A stretch of 64,000 bases of DNA from Butyriboletus loyo (Eukaryota > Basidiomycota > Agaricomycetes > Boletales > Boletaceae), in contig JBBPSI010000118.1 of the NCBI GenBank assembly GCA_038093515.1, positions 16,364 to 80,363 of the forward strand, written 5' to 3'. Shown here piece by piece: positions 33,586-46,963 of the stretch. Position 1 is the stretch's first letter. Each line of letters opens with the position of its first letter. A model generated the notes under the pieces. That model ran no database searches. It saw only the letters and a program-made list of their open reading frames with translations, and was not told where the DNA came from. The position numbers were made by a program, and so were the translations under genes.

Positions 33586-33671
33586 TACTCAGGACGCGAC
33601 GAGCTAAGGTTCTATTTAAAAAAGAAATCGCGCTGCGTCGTTAGTATGATAAATGACATGCTCAGTCTGGA

Positions 33672-36380
<2,709 letters not shown>

Positions 36381-36737
36381 GGATCGGTTGAGTGCGTTAG
36401 AGCCCTGTTATGCGGTCATGAATGGATTTCGGTCGTGTATAAAGCGAAATGACTCGTACATCCATGCTGTTGCAACCTAATACCGAAGGCAGCGACAACA
36501 ACACCAAACCCCTGTAGAAGCTGAAGGAGATCAACATATATACTATCAGTATCTACCATACATGCACTGTTATACCTACCTGAAAGAAATGAACAAGCAC
36601 GAAAGTGAGGAAGAGGAAACGATAGCCTGAGTACGTCGGATATCTACTACTATGGTGAATTGTACAATGCTTAGGGCCGGCTCTTGACCGCAGTGATCGA
36701 GTCGAGCTCGAATCGACGAATGGCCGCTTGAATGTCG
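36381..36737. other. Rix7 upstream region
   Basis: No gene identified. May contain the Rix7 promoter and a 5' exon. The outer edge of the palindrome lies at its right end. Confidence 0.4.
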
Positions 36738-37350
36738 TACAGTCGAATAATAGTCGCCCTGCCACAAAATGGGGAATGCATCGCATACTCTACAACCTAC
36801 AACACACGCTCATCAATGTCACCAGGTTTCTCCCAATTGGTGGAGAGGACGGGAGATCTCCATCCAATATGTCCTGTCTGCATTCTGTTTTCTTTTAATG
36901 GTCGGATTACAGCGCAACAGGATGGTTTCATTGCCAATCTTTAAAGTGTCGTGTGCCGTATCTGCAGCGGGGTATCGGGTGAGGCGGAATTTGATGCAGA
37001 AAGCACGTTGCGGTGAGGTGTCGCTTGGGCGTGGACGTATCGACGATCATCATGATGGTGAGCTTGCAGATTCTACTCCAATATTTGTCACAGCGCCCAA
37101 TTTACCTTTCTTTCTCCAGGCTTGTGTCATACTAGCAGATGGGCCACTTGGCGATGGTTCATCTCAGGCCCAAACAGTTCCATCGGGCGATGCATTCTGG
37201 TTGTCTCGGGGTATTCGACGTGTCGTCAACGACGGTTGTGCCAGGACACGGTAACTGTTAACTGGGACCAATTAACCAAATGTTGGATCTCAACATTGCG
37301 CCTAATGGAATTTTCTTCGAGGGAAAATAAATGCATGCACCCTGTCCTAT
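36738..37350 (+). pseudogene. ORF-C, left arm, frame interrupted
   Basis: Frame 36769-37254 ends SGDAFWLSRGIRRVVNDGCA, matching ORF-C at 11.75-12.09 kb, but is closed by a stop where the related copy continues into PINQKFDF. The continuation is visible in another frame at about 37.25-37.33 kb. The first 200 bp differ from the right arm by an insertion/deletion around 36.83-36.92 kb. Probably non-functional. Confidence 0.5.
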
Positions 37351-37477
37351 GACTTATGAACGTCTTCACGAGGCCAATTCTGAATCGATTCGGTCGGAAA
37401 TGCATTTGAGCCAGCCGCCATAGTAATTGATTTGTCAACCACTCCTGAGAGGACGGTCAGCCTCCCAATTCCAAGGG

Positions 37478-37484
37478 TATAAAA
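37478..37484 (+). promoter_or_regulatory. TATA box of ORF-A, left arm
   Basis: TATAAAA in GGGTATAAAACGCC, 69 bp before the ATG. The same box and the following CAGACATACAAGG leader are kept in every ORF-A copy with a 5' end (5725, 11.59, 42.58 and 46.17 kb), so this is conserved promoter sequence. Confidence 0.65.
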
Positions 37485-37552
37485 CGCCTCATGCGCAGAC
37501 ATACAAGGCCACCCTTTCCGTCGTTCTCTCCCTGGTCATTCCCTTAGTTCCA

Positions 37553-39158
37553 ATGGCCAGACCAACGACAGAAATTGCCAACGCCGTCATGGCCCTGAAG
37601 GACAGGCATATACCGAGCTCCGTATGTCATTCTCGAGCTCCCTTGGATGTAATTTCTGCATGGAGCTAACTTGAAACCATAGACAATGGCGAAACCCAAA
37701 CCGTTCGTGGTCACCAGCATCGCTACGAAACGGTATGCTTTGACGATCAGTAAGGCGCCATTACAGAGGCTGCCACTGCGCACCGTGCCGGCCAGGCTGA
37801 GAAAAGAACCATCGTCGATCCCTTGTGAGGTTCCGAAGGTGGATGGGCGTCACCTCCTGCCCAAGCTGATGCCGATTCCAGCAGAAAACAAGGCGACCAG
37901 GGTACAGAGGTCGCCGGCTTTGTCTGTAGTGCCATCTTCGGCGCGGTCATTGGCCGAGAAGATTTTTGTCCCAAAGCCGTCGAAGATTGTGCAGGGGCCG
38001 AAGGAAGGCAAGCCCATGGCAAGGCACCTAGCATCAGTGCCAGCGAGGTCAATGCAGTCCACGACTGCGAACGAACTCCCACCCCGGCCTAGTTGTGCTC
38101 CATGTATCCACATGGATCGGACCTCTATCAGCGTCTTGGCAGCGTCCAAGGTGAAGCAAGATGTTACAGTCAAGGCTTCCACTACCCCTACCAATCCACG
38201 TGAGCCAGGCATTCGCCGGGAGCCCTCCATCACCATTAGGATGGCGAAGACTGCAGGGCGCGTCAAGGCTCCAGAAATCTCTGTCAAGAAACCTGTCGTG
38301 GCTGGCGGTTATCGCACTGGAACGCCGACCAGAAATCAATGGCTGTCGCTGCCGAAGTCAATTGTCCATCCGCATCCTGTCGAATCAGCGTTCGACCTCG
38401 AGTGGTCACCACCGCCGTCTCCAGATCTATCCTCCTTCCCATCTCAGAGCTGGACCATCGTTGTCGATGTGGGGGTGGGTGCTGAACAGATCAAGACACC
38501 AACGAAGGCCTGTGGTGATGAGACCCTATGCAGCATGTGCGACGCGCCGAAATCAAGTATCATAGGAGCGCTCCAGGACTCGTGTGAACGTTCCGAGTCC
38601 GTTTCATCTTCTGCTATATCGGCATCCCCGACAGTCGTAGGAAGCCCAGCCGACCCCATAGGTGGATCAAATGGCACGGTCAAGACCAGCAGCCCGACCA
38701 AAGAGCCAGCTCTCAAGGCATCGCACACCATCCATGATGCGACGATCATGTCTCCCTTTCGCAACAGTACCGCCTTCTCGATGGCCGCACTTGCGAAAAT
38801 GATGGACGGGTGCCAGGCATGGTCACCCACCAAAGCCTCGGACTCTGGAAACAGGACTCGAATGCCGGTCTGTTGTGCTGCTCATATTTCCCGAACCCTC
38901 TTTTCGCCTGCACGACGTACGTCGCAATCGGGTACCGAAACTACTGCCTCTAAGACGATGGGTATCGATGTGTCACAGATTCGAAACCAGCTTATTCCTC
39001 CACTCGACAAGGGTGCGGGGGCGCCGAAGTATCCAATGACGAGATGGAGATGGTCAGAGCGCAGAGAAAGATGGCAGGCAGGGCAGGTGGTGGGGTGGTC
39101 GATCACCGCCTGGATCGTCTTGGTTCCCTTGCTGCGATGGCGAATGCTACGAAGATAA
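37553..39158 (+). CDS. ORF-A, unknown protein, left arm
   Basis: Exon 37553-37621 (MARPTTEIANAVMALKDRHI ...), a 61-bp intron with GTATGT donor, exon 37683-39158; 514 residues. Basic, rich in Ser, Thr, Pro and Lys, with short blocks kept in all copies: KPKPFVVTSIATKRY, RSLAEKIFVPKPSKIV, SVKKPVVAGGYRTGTPTRNQ, HISRTLFSPARRTSQSGTET. A CXXC-like pair (ETLCSMCD) sits near residue 300. No enzyme motif, signal peptide or membrane segment; most of it looks disordered. Not recognised. The right-arm copy differs at about 8 of 490 residues in exon 2. The last 30 codons follow a one-base shift relative to the copy at 10.2 kb. Gene, promoter and intron all look usable. Confidence 0.6.
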
Positions 39159-39566
39159 GGGTGTCCGGTTCAGACAGCTCTGGTCAGGTTCGACTCGCAA
39201 GTTTGTCCAAGTCAGTTAAGCCACTAGTACCCACCTGGCACCTCTCTCGCCGACAGTTATCCTGCCTCCTGTTGACCTTGGACGGCTGATAGGATGATTT
39301 ACCGACTGGACTTGGATGATACGACCCCCTGCCTCAAAATGTTCTTTGGCGACATCCCTCCATCATATCCAATTACCAAGTGCCAGATTCTAAATACCGG
39401 CCGTTTCTTCGACCTTTAACAACGTCGACTACTCCACGGAAGACTCGCATATACCTCTGAGATCCCTCCTTAACAGTCAAGCATCAATTATGCCTTAACC
39501 CTGTCGACCTCGTCGTCCTTTGCAGACACGGCAGTACCTCCAGATCTAGCAGAAACCGCCAGCAGT

Positions 39567-39705
39567 GTGAACATCTGCTACGCCACCACCACCCACCACC
39601 CTTCACAGCACACCTTCACGTCTGCTTTAACCGCCAGCAGTGTGAACATCTACTACGCCACCACCACCCACCACCCTTCACAGCATACATTCACGTCTTC
39701 CTCTC
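39567..39705. repeat. 77-bp tandem duplication in left arm
   Basis: CGCCAGCAGTGTGAACATCT and the following bases to about 77 bp occur twice in direct succession; the right arm has a single copy. Confidence 0.8.
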
Positions 39706-40500
39706 TCCCGACAGTCTGCCTTCTCTCCAGCACGCCCACTTAGGGCGCGGAGAAAGGTTGCAGGCGGTGGTGGTAAATCGCTGTTCTCGCTTGGGCCTGG
39801 TTTTGATCGGTCTGGTGCCAGTCCATCTTTTGTGGCTACGAATACACTCTCCTCTGGGATGAGGTTCGGTGCAGATGATGCGACAACGACGATGGAAACT
39901 CGGGACCCGTTTGTGCGCGTTGACGGTATTTGATAAGTGAAGGCTTGGACATGGTGGCGAGGTCGATGACAACAGAACAAGGTGGGTCATTCTGGGTCGG
40001 ACGTGGGCGACTGTGCGGTTCTGTGGCATTTGGTCGGGTCGGACGCCGTCGAGGAACGGATTTCAAAGCTGGTTTCCATAAGGTCGACGGTGATCGTCAT
40101 CACACCGGTACGGGGGACTCGGGGCGATGTTGGGTGACGTGCATGGTGATGTTGAGGCGGAGTGGTCTATGTTCGTCGTGGGCTGTGACTGTGACTCGTG
40201 GTGAGTGGTTTCAACTGGACTCAGGCTCGGGTTCGGTGCAATGTCGAGTTCAGGAGAGGCCTCGGGCGATCCTCGCCTCGATCCCTTGACCACCTTCGGG
40301 ACATCGGAGTCAGCACTCGGAAGGTCTTCTGGTCCTTCTTCCATGTGCATTTCGCTGGCCAATTTGCGTTTTTTTTTCTTCTCCCCTCTTTTTGATGCAT
40401 CAATTGCGCATATTTCCCTGGTTTCGGTATTGCATCTCGTTTGGTTTCATTATATTTTTCTAGGGTGCCTGCAGCCTCTCTGGCGTACCTCTTTTACTCC
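39678..40500 (-). CDS. ORF-B, unknown protein, left arm
   Basis: Minus strand, convergent with ORF-A. Two coding-like stretches: the first (about 40500-40063) carries PSADSDVPKVVKGSRRGS and PELDIAPNPS; the second (about 40066-39678) carries MSKPSLIKYRQ, then NGSRVSIVVVASSAPN and SDLPPPPATFLRALSGRAGE. An intron near 40.06-40.11 kb would be needed and the frame does not join cleanly, so either the splice model or the gene is broken. A basic, low-complexity N terminus (KKKRKLA) could be a nuclear signal. Family not recognised. Confidence 0.4.
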
Positions 40501-40589
40501 TTTCATTCTTGCGTGTATATAGTGTAGTATCCGTGTATCTATTATTCGGTGTCCAACATAGGGTCGTCAATTCACGGCCATTTTTGCCA

Positions 40590-40680
40590 TTGATAGAATG
40601 CTACTGCCTATCCACCCGGGGCGTCTTCACAATCACTTGTCCAGATCCTCGTGCTGTTATCTAATGACGGATGAAATCCG
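40590..40680 (-). pseudogene. Fragment of the alpha/beta hydrolase 3' end
   Basis: GTCTTCACAATCACTTGTCC to ATCTAATGACGG matches 14.83-14.89 kb (the QHENPEAIVKTAV region of the hydrolase) in the same orientation. About 80 bp only. Confidence 0.6.
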
Positions 40681-41790
40681 GGAAGATCATACAGTTACGC
40701 GTAATCGGCGCCTGATATTGACAACAGCAACCACAACGAGCTCACGAAGAGGTAGCCTGGTATGAGAATCTGAACGAACTCCCTGTACCGTCGTTCCATT
40801 CAGGCCAACGGATGATGCCTACATGCGGCATCATTTTCAAACTCGATCTGTCACGGTACTATCAGCTTCTCGGACTCCAGGTTGGAACGTATTTTCCGTC
40901 CACAGACAACTGTGCCTGGGATTGTAGAGATCAGGACTAACGAGGATCTCTTTCGACTGGATTCTCTATATCTCCGAGTCATTCATACCTTTCGGGGTAA
41001 CATGACTCTTAGGAGTTCAATTGGGCGAGGAATTCATCAATCATTGGATTTCTGGACTGTTCGCCCGCCACCGTAGACAGACTCCTTTTATAGTGTTACT
41101 GACCGGGACAGGCTTCAATACAGTGGCCGTCACATCTAACCACCAACTTGGAGCTAGAAACTTTTCCGAATCCTCTCCAGAAATGCAGCTGCGGGGTGGT
41201 CAGATGAGTCCACACTGGGAAGACGCTCTCGTACCGTGTGGTCCCTAGGCCTCACCGAGACTGGGACTCGCCGTAAGAACTGTAACACCACTGCGTCTAC
41301 CTAAAATGCCGCATTCAATAGACTGTACGAGCGAGCGTATAGCAGGGACACTCTGCACTGATAATGGTGGTGAACGACTCCGTGGACATCCATGCTGGCA
41401 AAGAACGCTGATGACCAGTGGGTGGTGCCAACGTGATCCCATTGTGGGTTCAAGGTCAGTACATCTTGTATTTCGCATTCGACTGCCATCTCTAAGTCGC
41501 GTTTGGACCTGCCATGTCGATGCAGTAGGTCCATGGCCCACACGAGCCCTTCATGACATTTTTCAAATCGACATCTCAGGCCTTAGGTGTGTTCTATTAC
41601 TAGTCCTGACTTGCTCGGTCTCCAGCTAGCGCTTTCGGTGCGCCTTGGAATCATATGTTCTATCAAACCTGACTAGGACTTTTGATCATGAGGCACAACT
41701 AGCATCACTCGTCATGGTATCCATACCATCCCCTTCACATCGCAGCCTTGGCCCTCTGATTGGTTATAGTTGTTGCCCTCGAACTTCGGT
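40681..41790. other. Palindrome spacer, no recognisable gene
   Basis: Mixed frames, none over about 110 codons, no domain recognised. May hold further gene debris too diverged to name. Confidence 0.4.
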
Positions 41791-42020
41791 TCATATTGAG
41801 GCTTTCTATAGACATACAAGGTCATCTTTTTTGTCGTTCTCTCCCCGGTCGTTCTCTTGCTTCCAATGCCTAGATCGACGACAGAAATTGCCAACGCCAT
41901 CATGACCCCCCAAGGATGGGCATTATGATACCATGCTCCATACGTCATCGCCATGTTGCATTGAATGGGATTCGTCCATGGAGTTAACTTGAAACCTTGA
42001 ATGGTGGCGAAGCAGCGACA
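41791..42020 (+). pseudogene. ORF-A 5' fragment, plus strand
   Basis: The leader CATACAAGGTCATC, the start ATGCCTAGATCGACGACAGA (exon 1), the intron and GAATGGTGGCGAAGC (exon 2 start) follow ORF-A of the arms, then stop. Confidence 0.65.
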
Positions 42021-42029
42021 CCTTCTGTA

Positions 42030-42620
42030 ACAGCGTCCTATTCGCCGTCAGAACGTGTCATTTCATGGCAATGCTGGTGACCACGAACGGTTTGGTCCTC
42101 AGTCACCTCCTGCACCTTTGTTATCTCGTTCTGTGCTGGCATAAATGTCAGCTTAGGCGGGAGGCGGCGCGGCTCCACCATCGGAACGACAGTCGATAAG
42201 AAACCAGGTCGGGATGTCTGACTCGTCAGGGCGCCACGAAGGCCTGACGACCGTTCCTGAATCAACGTCGGTGGCAGGATCCGCAGTGACAATCTCTGCA
42301 GCGGCGTCTTATCTGTCGTTGGAGTGTACCGCTTTGTACCAATGCTAGTGACCACGAACGGTTTGGGTCTCGCCACTGTCTAAGGTCCCAAGTTAGCTCC
42401 ATGAACAAATTATATCCGAGGCAGCACGGGGGCGACGTACGGAGCGTGATATTCGCGCGGCCCTGGAGGTCATGATGGTGTTGTCGATTTCTGTCGTCGA
42501 TCTGGGCATTGGAAGCGGGAGGATGACTGGGAAGAGAACGACGAAAAAGCTGACCTTGTACGTCTACGCACGAGGGATTTTATACCCTTGGGATTAGCGG
42601 CCGACATTCCTCAGGAGATG
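42030..42620 (-). pseudogene. ORF-A 5' fragment, minus strand
   Basis: Faces the previous fragment tail to tail. It contains TATA box, exon 1 (ATG near 42.50 kb) and exon 2 start (KPFVVTSIGTKRYTPTTDKT to FMPAQNEITKVQ). The end is scrambled: the start of exon 2 appears a second time. No functional frame. Confidence 0.7.
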
Positions 42621-42699
42621 CATTCCTGACCGAATGTATTCAGAGATCGGCCTCGTCTGGGTGGTAAAGGGGACGCCGTGGGCCTGATACATACCAACT

Positions 42700-42975
42700 G
42701 GAATTTTTGTGAGTGGCTCAGAATGGCACAACTTGCCGTCTTGACGACATATTGCAGATACCAAACTACTATGCCATCCAAGAATCACATGGGTTCAAGA
42801 ACGGCTCCGTTTTCGTACAATGTATTCGCGATTTGTCTGTTTCAAGTGTATGGGAGACCGAGCCGCACAATAAGTGGGATCCACCCGCGCTGGAGCACCA
42901 AGTTGCGAATCACGAACTACTTGATCTCTCGAGTTATTGCAGGTGGAACGCTCGACTTTGAACCCAAGGTACTGG
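42700..42975 (+). pseudogene. Fragment of dipeptidyl peptidase III
   Basis: Matches 7.61-8.03 kb of the intact gene through an intron, the exon NYYAIQESHGFKN, the next intron and the exon with the zinc site. The HELLGH motif reads HELLDL here and the stretch after it is shortened, so it cannot encode an active site. Introns are retained, which shows it came by DNA copying and not from mRNA. Confidence 0.8.
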
Positions 42976-43042
42976 AGAACCAGAGAGTGGTGATCGCGAG
43001 TTGCGTCTAAACGAGCCTTCTTGATACCTCCTCGTCTCACAC

Positions 43043-43187
43043 ATGAGAGTGGCCCAAAGCTGGTTGGGTCATGTGCCTCCGCGCGTTCCACGGTGCGGTC
43101 TCATTGGTTTTTCGATCGTCCAGACTCTCATGTGACAGCACCGAACATGATGACTTCCATTTCCACACGTTCGCTCCAGACCTGTAT
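43043..43187 (+). pseudogene. Fragment of the alpha/beta hydrolase, exon 1/intron 1/exon 2
   Basis: CCAAAGCTGGTTGGGTCATG through the intron to CATGTGACAGCACCGAACAT and CACACGTTCGCTC matches 15.49-15.64 kb of the intact gene, inverted in orientation. The intron is again retained. Confidence 0.75.
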
Positions 43188-43234
43188 TCAACAATAGATA
43201 CAAGGATACAATACTATATACACGCAATAATGAA

Positions 43235-44046
43235 ATGAGGAAAAGAGAGGCTGCAGGCACCCTAGAAAAATATAATGAAACCAAACGAGATGCAATACCG
43301 AAACCAGGGAAATATGCTGCCACTGATGTATCAAAAAGAAGGGAGAAGAAGAAAAAACGCAAATTGGCCGGCGAAATGTACAAGGAAGAAGGACCAGAAG
43401 ACCTTCCGAGTGCTGACTCCGATGTCCCGAAGGTGGTCAAGGGATCGAGGCGAGGATCACCCAAGACCTCTCCTGAACTCGACATTGCACCGAACCCGAG
43501 CCTGAGTACAGTTGAAACCACTCACCACGAGTCACAGTCACAGCCCACGAAGAACATAGACCACTCCGCCTCGACATCGCCATGCACGTCACCCAACATC
43601 GCCCCGAGTCCCCTGTAACGGTGTGATGACGATCACCGTCGACCTTATGGAAACCAGCTTTGAAATCCGTTCCTCGACGGCGTCCGACCCGACCAAATGC
43701 CACAGAACCGCACAGTCGCCCACGTCCGACCCAGAATGACACACCTTGTTCTGTTGTCATCGACCTCTCCACCATGTCCGAGCCTTCACTTATCAAATAC
43801 CGCCAACCTTCAATGCGCACAAACGGGTCCCGAGCCTCCATCGTTGTTGTCGCATCGTCCGTACCTCTCCTCATCGCAGAGGAGAGTGCATTCATAGCCA
43901 CAAAAGATGGACTGGCACCAAAACCAAGCCCAAACGAGGACAGCAATTTGCCACCACCGCCTGCAACCTTTCTCCGCGCCCTAAGTGGGCGTGCTGGAGA
44001 GAAGGCAGACTGTCGGGAGAGAGGAAGACGTGAAGGTGTGCTGTGA
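43235..44046 (+). CDS. ORF-B, unknown protein, right arm
   Basis: The first frame from ATG 43235 (127 residues) is lysine/arginine-rich (KRREKKKKRKLAGEM) and then Ser/Pro-rich (HHESQSQPTKNIDHSAS). A second frame (43660-44046) carries MSEPSLIKYRQPS and PPPPATFLRALSGRAGEKAD. A GTAACG donor near 43616 and an AG near 43658 fit an intron, but this splice puts the second part in the wrong frame, so a full-length product is doubtful. Convergent with ORF-A (about 450 bp apart). Confidence 0.4.
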
Positions 44047-44490
44047 AGGGTGGTGGGTAGTGGCGGCGTAGCAGATGTTCACAATGCTGGCGGTTTCTGC
44101 TAGATCTGGAGGTACTGCCGTGTCTGCAAAGGACGACGAGGTCAACAGGGTTAAGGCATAATTGATGCTTGGCTTTTAAGGAGGGATCTCAGAGGTATGA
44201 GCGAGTCTTCTGTGGAGTGGTTGACGTTGTCAAAGGTCGAAGAAACGGCCGGTATTTAGAATCTGGCACCTGGTAACTGGATATGATGGAGGGATGTCGC
44301 CAAAGAATATTTCGAGCCAGGGGGTCGTATCATCCAAGTCCAGTCGGTAAATCATCCTATCAGCCGTCCAAGGTCAACAGGAGGTAGGATAACTGTCGGC
44401 GAGAGAAGTGCCAGGCGATTACTGGTGGCTTAACTGACTTGGAGAAGCTTGCGAGTCGAACCTGACCAGAGCTGTCTGAACCGGACACCC

Positions 44491-46096
44491 TTATCTTCGT
44501 AGCATTCGCCATCGCAGCAAGGGAACCAAGACGATCCAGGCGGTGATCGACCACCCCACCACCTGCCCTGCCTGCCATCTTTCTCTGCGCTCTGACCATC
44601 TCCATCTCGTCATTGGATACTTCGGTGCCTTTGCATCCTTGTCGAGTGGAGGAATAAGCTGGTTTCGAATCTGTGACACATCGATACCCATCGTCTTAGA
44701 GGCAGTAGTTTCGGTACCCGATTGCGACGTACGTCGTGCAGGCGAAAAGAGGGTTCGGGAAATATGAGCAGCACAACAGACCGGCATTCGAGTCCTGTTT
44801 CCAGAGTCCGAGGCTTTGGTGGGTGACCATGCCTGGCACCCGTCCATCATTTTCGCAAGTGCGGCCATCGAGAAGGCGGTACTGTTGCGAAAGGGAGACA
44901 TGATCGTCGCATCATGGATGGTGTGCGATGCCTTGAGAGCTGGCTCTTTGGTCGGGCTGCTGATCTTGACCGTGCCATTTGATCCACCTATGGGGTCGGC
45001 TGGGCTTCCTACGACTGTCGGGGATGCCGATATAGCAGAAGATGAAACGGACTCGGAACGTTCACACGAGTCCTGGAGCGCTCCTATGATACTTGATTTC
45101 GGCGCGTCGCACATGCTGCATAGGGTCTCATCACCACAGGCCTTCGTTGGTGTCTTGATCTGTTCAGCACCCACCCCCACATCGACAACGATGGTCCAGC
45201 TCTGAGATGGGAAGGAGGATAGATCTGGAGACGGCGGTGGTGACCACTCGAGGTCGAACGCTGATTCGACAGGATGCGGATGGACAATTGACTTCGGCAG
45301 CGACAGCCATTGATTTCTGGTCGGCGTTCCAGTGCGATAACCGCCAGCCACGACAGGTTTCTTGACAGAGATTTCTGGAGCCTTGACGCACCCTGCAGTC
45401 TTCGCCATCCTAATGGTGATGGAGGGCTCCCGGCGAATGCCTGGCTCACGTGGATTGGTAGGGGTAGTGGAAGCCTTGACTGTAACATCTTGCTTCACCT
45501 TGGACGCTGCCAAGACGCTGATAGAGGTCCGATCCATGTGGATACGTGGAGCACAACTAGGCCGGGGTGGGAGTTCGTTCGCAGTCGTGGACTGCATTGA
45601 CCTCGCTGGCACTGATGCTAGGCGCCTTGCCATGCGCTTGCCTTCCTTCGGCCCCTGCACAATCTTCGACGGCTTTGGGACAAAAATCTTCTCGGCCAAT
45701 GACCGCGCCGAAGATGGCACTACAGACAAAGCCGGCGACCTCTGTACCCTGGTTGCCTTGTTTTCTGCTGGCATCGGCATCAGCTTGGGCAGGAGGTGAC
45801 GCCCATCCACCTTCGGAACCTCGCAAGGGACCGACGATGGTTCCTTTCTCAGCCTGGCCGGCACGGTGCGTAGTGGCAGCCTCTGTAATGGCGCCTTACT
45901 GATCGTCAAAGCATACCGTTTCGTAGCGATGCTGGTGACCACGAACGGTTTGGGTTTCGCCATTGTCTATGGTTTCAAGTTAGCTCCATGCAGAAATTAC
46001 ATCCAAGGGAGCTCGAGAATGACGTACGGAGCTCGGTATATGCCTGTCCTTCAGGGCCATGACAGCGTTGGCAATTTCTGTCGTTGGTCTGGCCAT
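44491..46096 (-). CDS. ORF-A, unknown protein, right arm
   Basis: Exon 46096-46028, intron 46027-45967, exon 45966-44491; 514 residues, same structure as the left-arm gene. Exon 2 substitutions against it are few, for example Val for Ile in PSSVPCEV, Met for Ile in PKLMPM, Arg for Pro and His in GKRMARRL, and DKDAKAPKYP for DKGAGAPKYP. The frame stays open in both. This suggests recent duplication, ongoing gene conversion, or selection. Function unknown. Confidence 0.6.
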
Positions 46097-46164
46097 TGGA
46101 ACTAAGGGAATGACCAAGGAAAGAACGACGGAAAGGCTGGCCTTGTATGTCTGTGCACGAGGCA

Positions 46165-46171
46165 TTTTATA
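46165..46171 (-). promoter_or_regulatory. TATA box of ORF-A, right arm
   Basis: TATAAAA on the minus strand, 69 bp upstream of the ATG at 46096, exactly mirroring 37478-37484. Confidence 0.65.
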
Positions 46172-46329
46172 CCCTTGGAATCGGGGGGCTGACTGTCCGC
46201 TCAGGAGTGGTTGACAAGCCAATCACTATGGCGGCTGGCTCAAATGCATTTCCGACCGAATCGATTCAGAATTGGCCTCGTGAAGACGTTCATAAGTCAT
46301 AGGACAGGGTGCATGCATTTATTTTCCCT

Positions 46330-46963
46330 CGAAGAAAATTCCATTAGGCGCAATGTGAGCAAGATGTTGAAATCCATCTTTGGCTAATCGGTCCCAGTTA
46401 ACGGTTACCGTATCCTGGCACAACCGTCGTTGACGACACGTCGAATACCCCAAGACAACCAGAATGCATCGCCCGATGGAACTGTTTGGGCCTGAGATGA
46501 ACCATCGCCAAGTGGCCCATCTGCTAGTATGACACAAGCCTGGAGAAAGAAAGGTAAATTGGGCGCTGTGACAAATATTGGAGTAGGATCTGCAAGCTCA
46601 CCATCATGATGATCGTCGATACGTCCACGCCCAAGCGACACCTCACCGCAACGTGCTTTCTGCATCAAATTCCGCCTCACCCGTCGCTTCGATGCCCCGC
46701 TGCAGACGACGCTTTAAAGGTAGATTAGCAGTGAAACCACCTCGTCTGGAGAGTGACATTGATGAGCGTGTCTTGTATGCGTAAGAGGATGGATTGTAGA
46801 GTGTGCGATGAATTCCCCAATTTGTGGCAGGGTGACTATTATTCGGCCAGGAGAGACCAGTGTTGTACCACAGGGTGACGTTCATGAGCAAGCGGCCATC
46901 GTTGTTGTCGTACATTCGAGCGTAATTCCGAGTGACTGTCGCGACTCGACCACCGTTGGACAT
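46330..46963 (-). pseudogene. ORF-C, right arm, frame interrupted
   Basis: A 106-codon frame from about 46963 (MSNGGRVATVTRNYARMYDN) and a second frame at 46680-46405 (SGDAFWLSWGIRRVVNDGCA) overlap in different frames. With the continuation at 46.33-46.40 kb they resemble ORF-C of module copy 2. Whether an intron or a frameshift separates them is unclear. Confidence 0.45.

Larger units (their letters stand above)
36738..40545 (+). repeat. Left arm of the large inverted repeat (module copy 3)
   Basis: Approximately 3.8 kb that recurs in reverse complement at 43188-46860. ORF-A coordinates pair exactly (each position plus its partner sums to 83649). Differences include a 77-bp tandem duplication near 39.57-39.70 kb present only here and small indels in ORF-B and ORF-C. 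Order here: C, A (both plus), B (minus). Confidence 0.93.
43188..46860 (-). repeat. Right arm of the large inverted repeat (module copy 4)
   Basis: Reverse complement of 36738-40545. Order here: B (plus), A and C (minus). It lacks the 77-bp tandem duplication of the left arm and has its own small indels in ORF-B (around 43.82 and 43.92 kb) and at the ORF-C end. Confidence 0.93.

Noticed and set aside
36738..46860. Module treated as a classical DNA transposon
   Set aside because: No transposase, no short terminal inverted repeats and no target duplication at the arm edges; the inverted arms are gene-bearing and edge similarity fades gradually.
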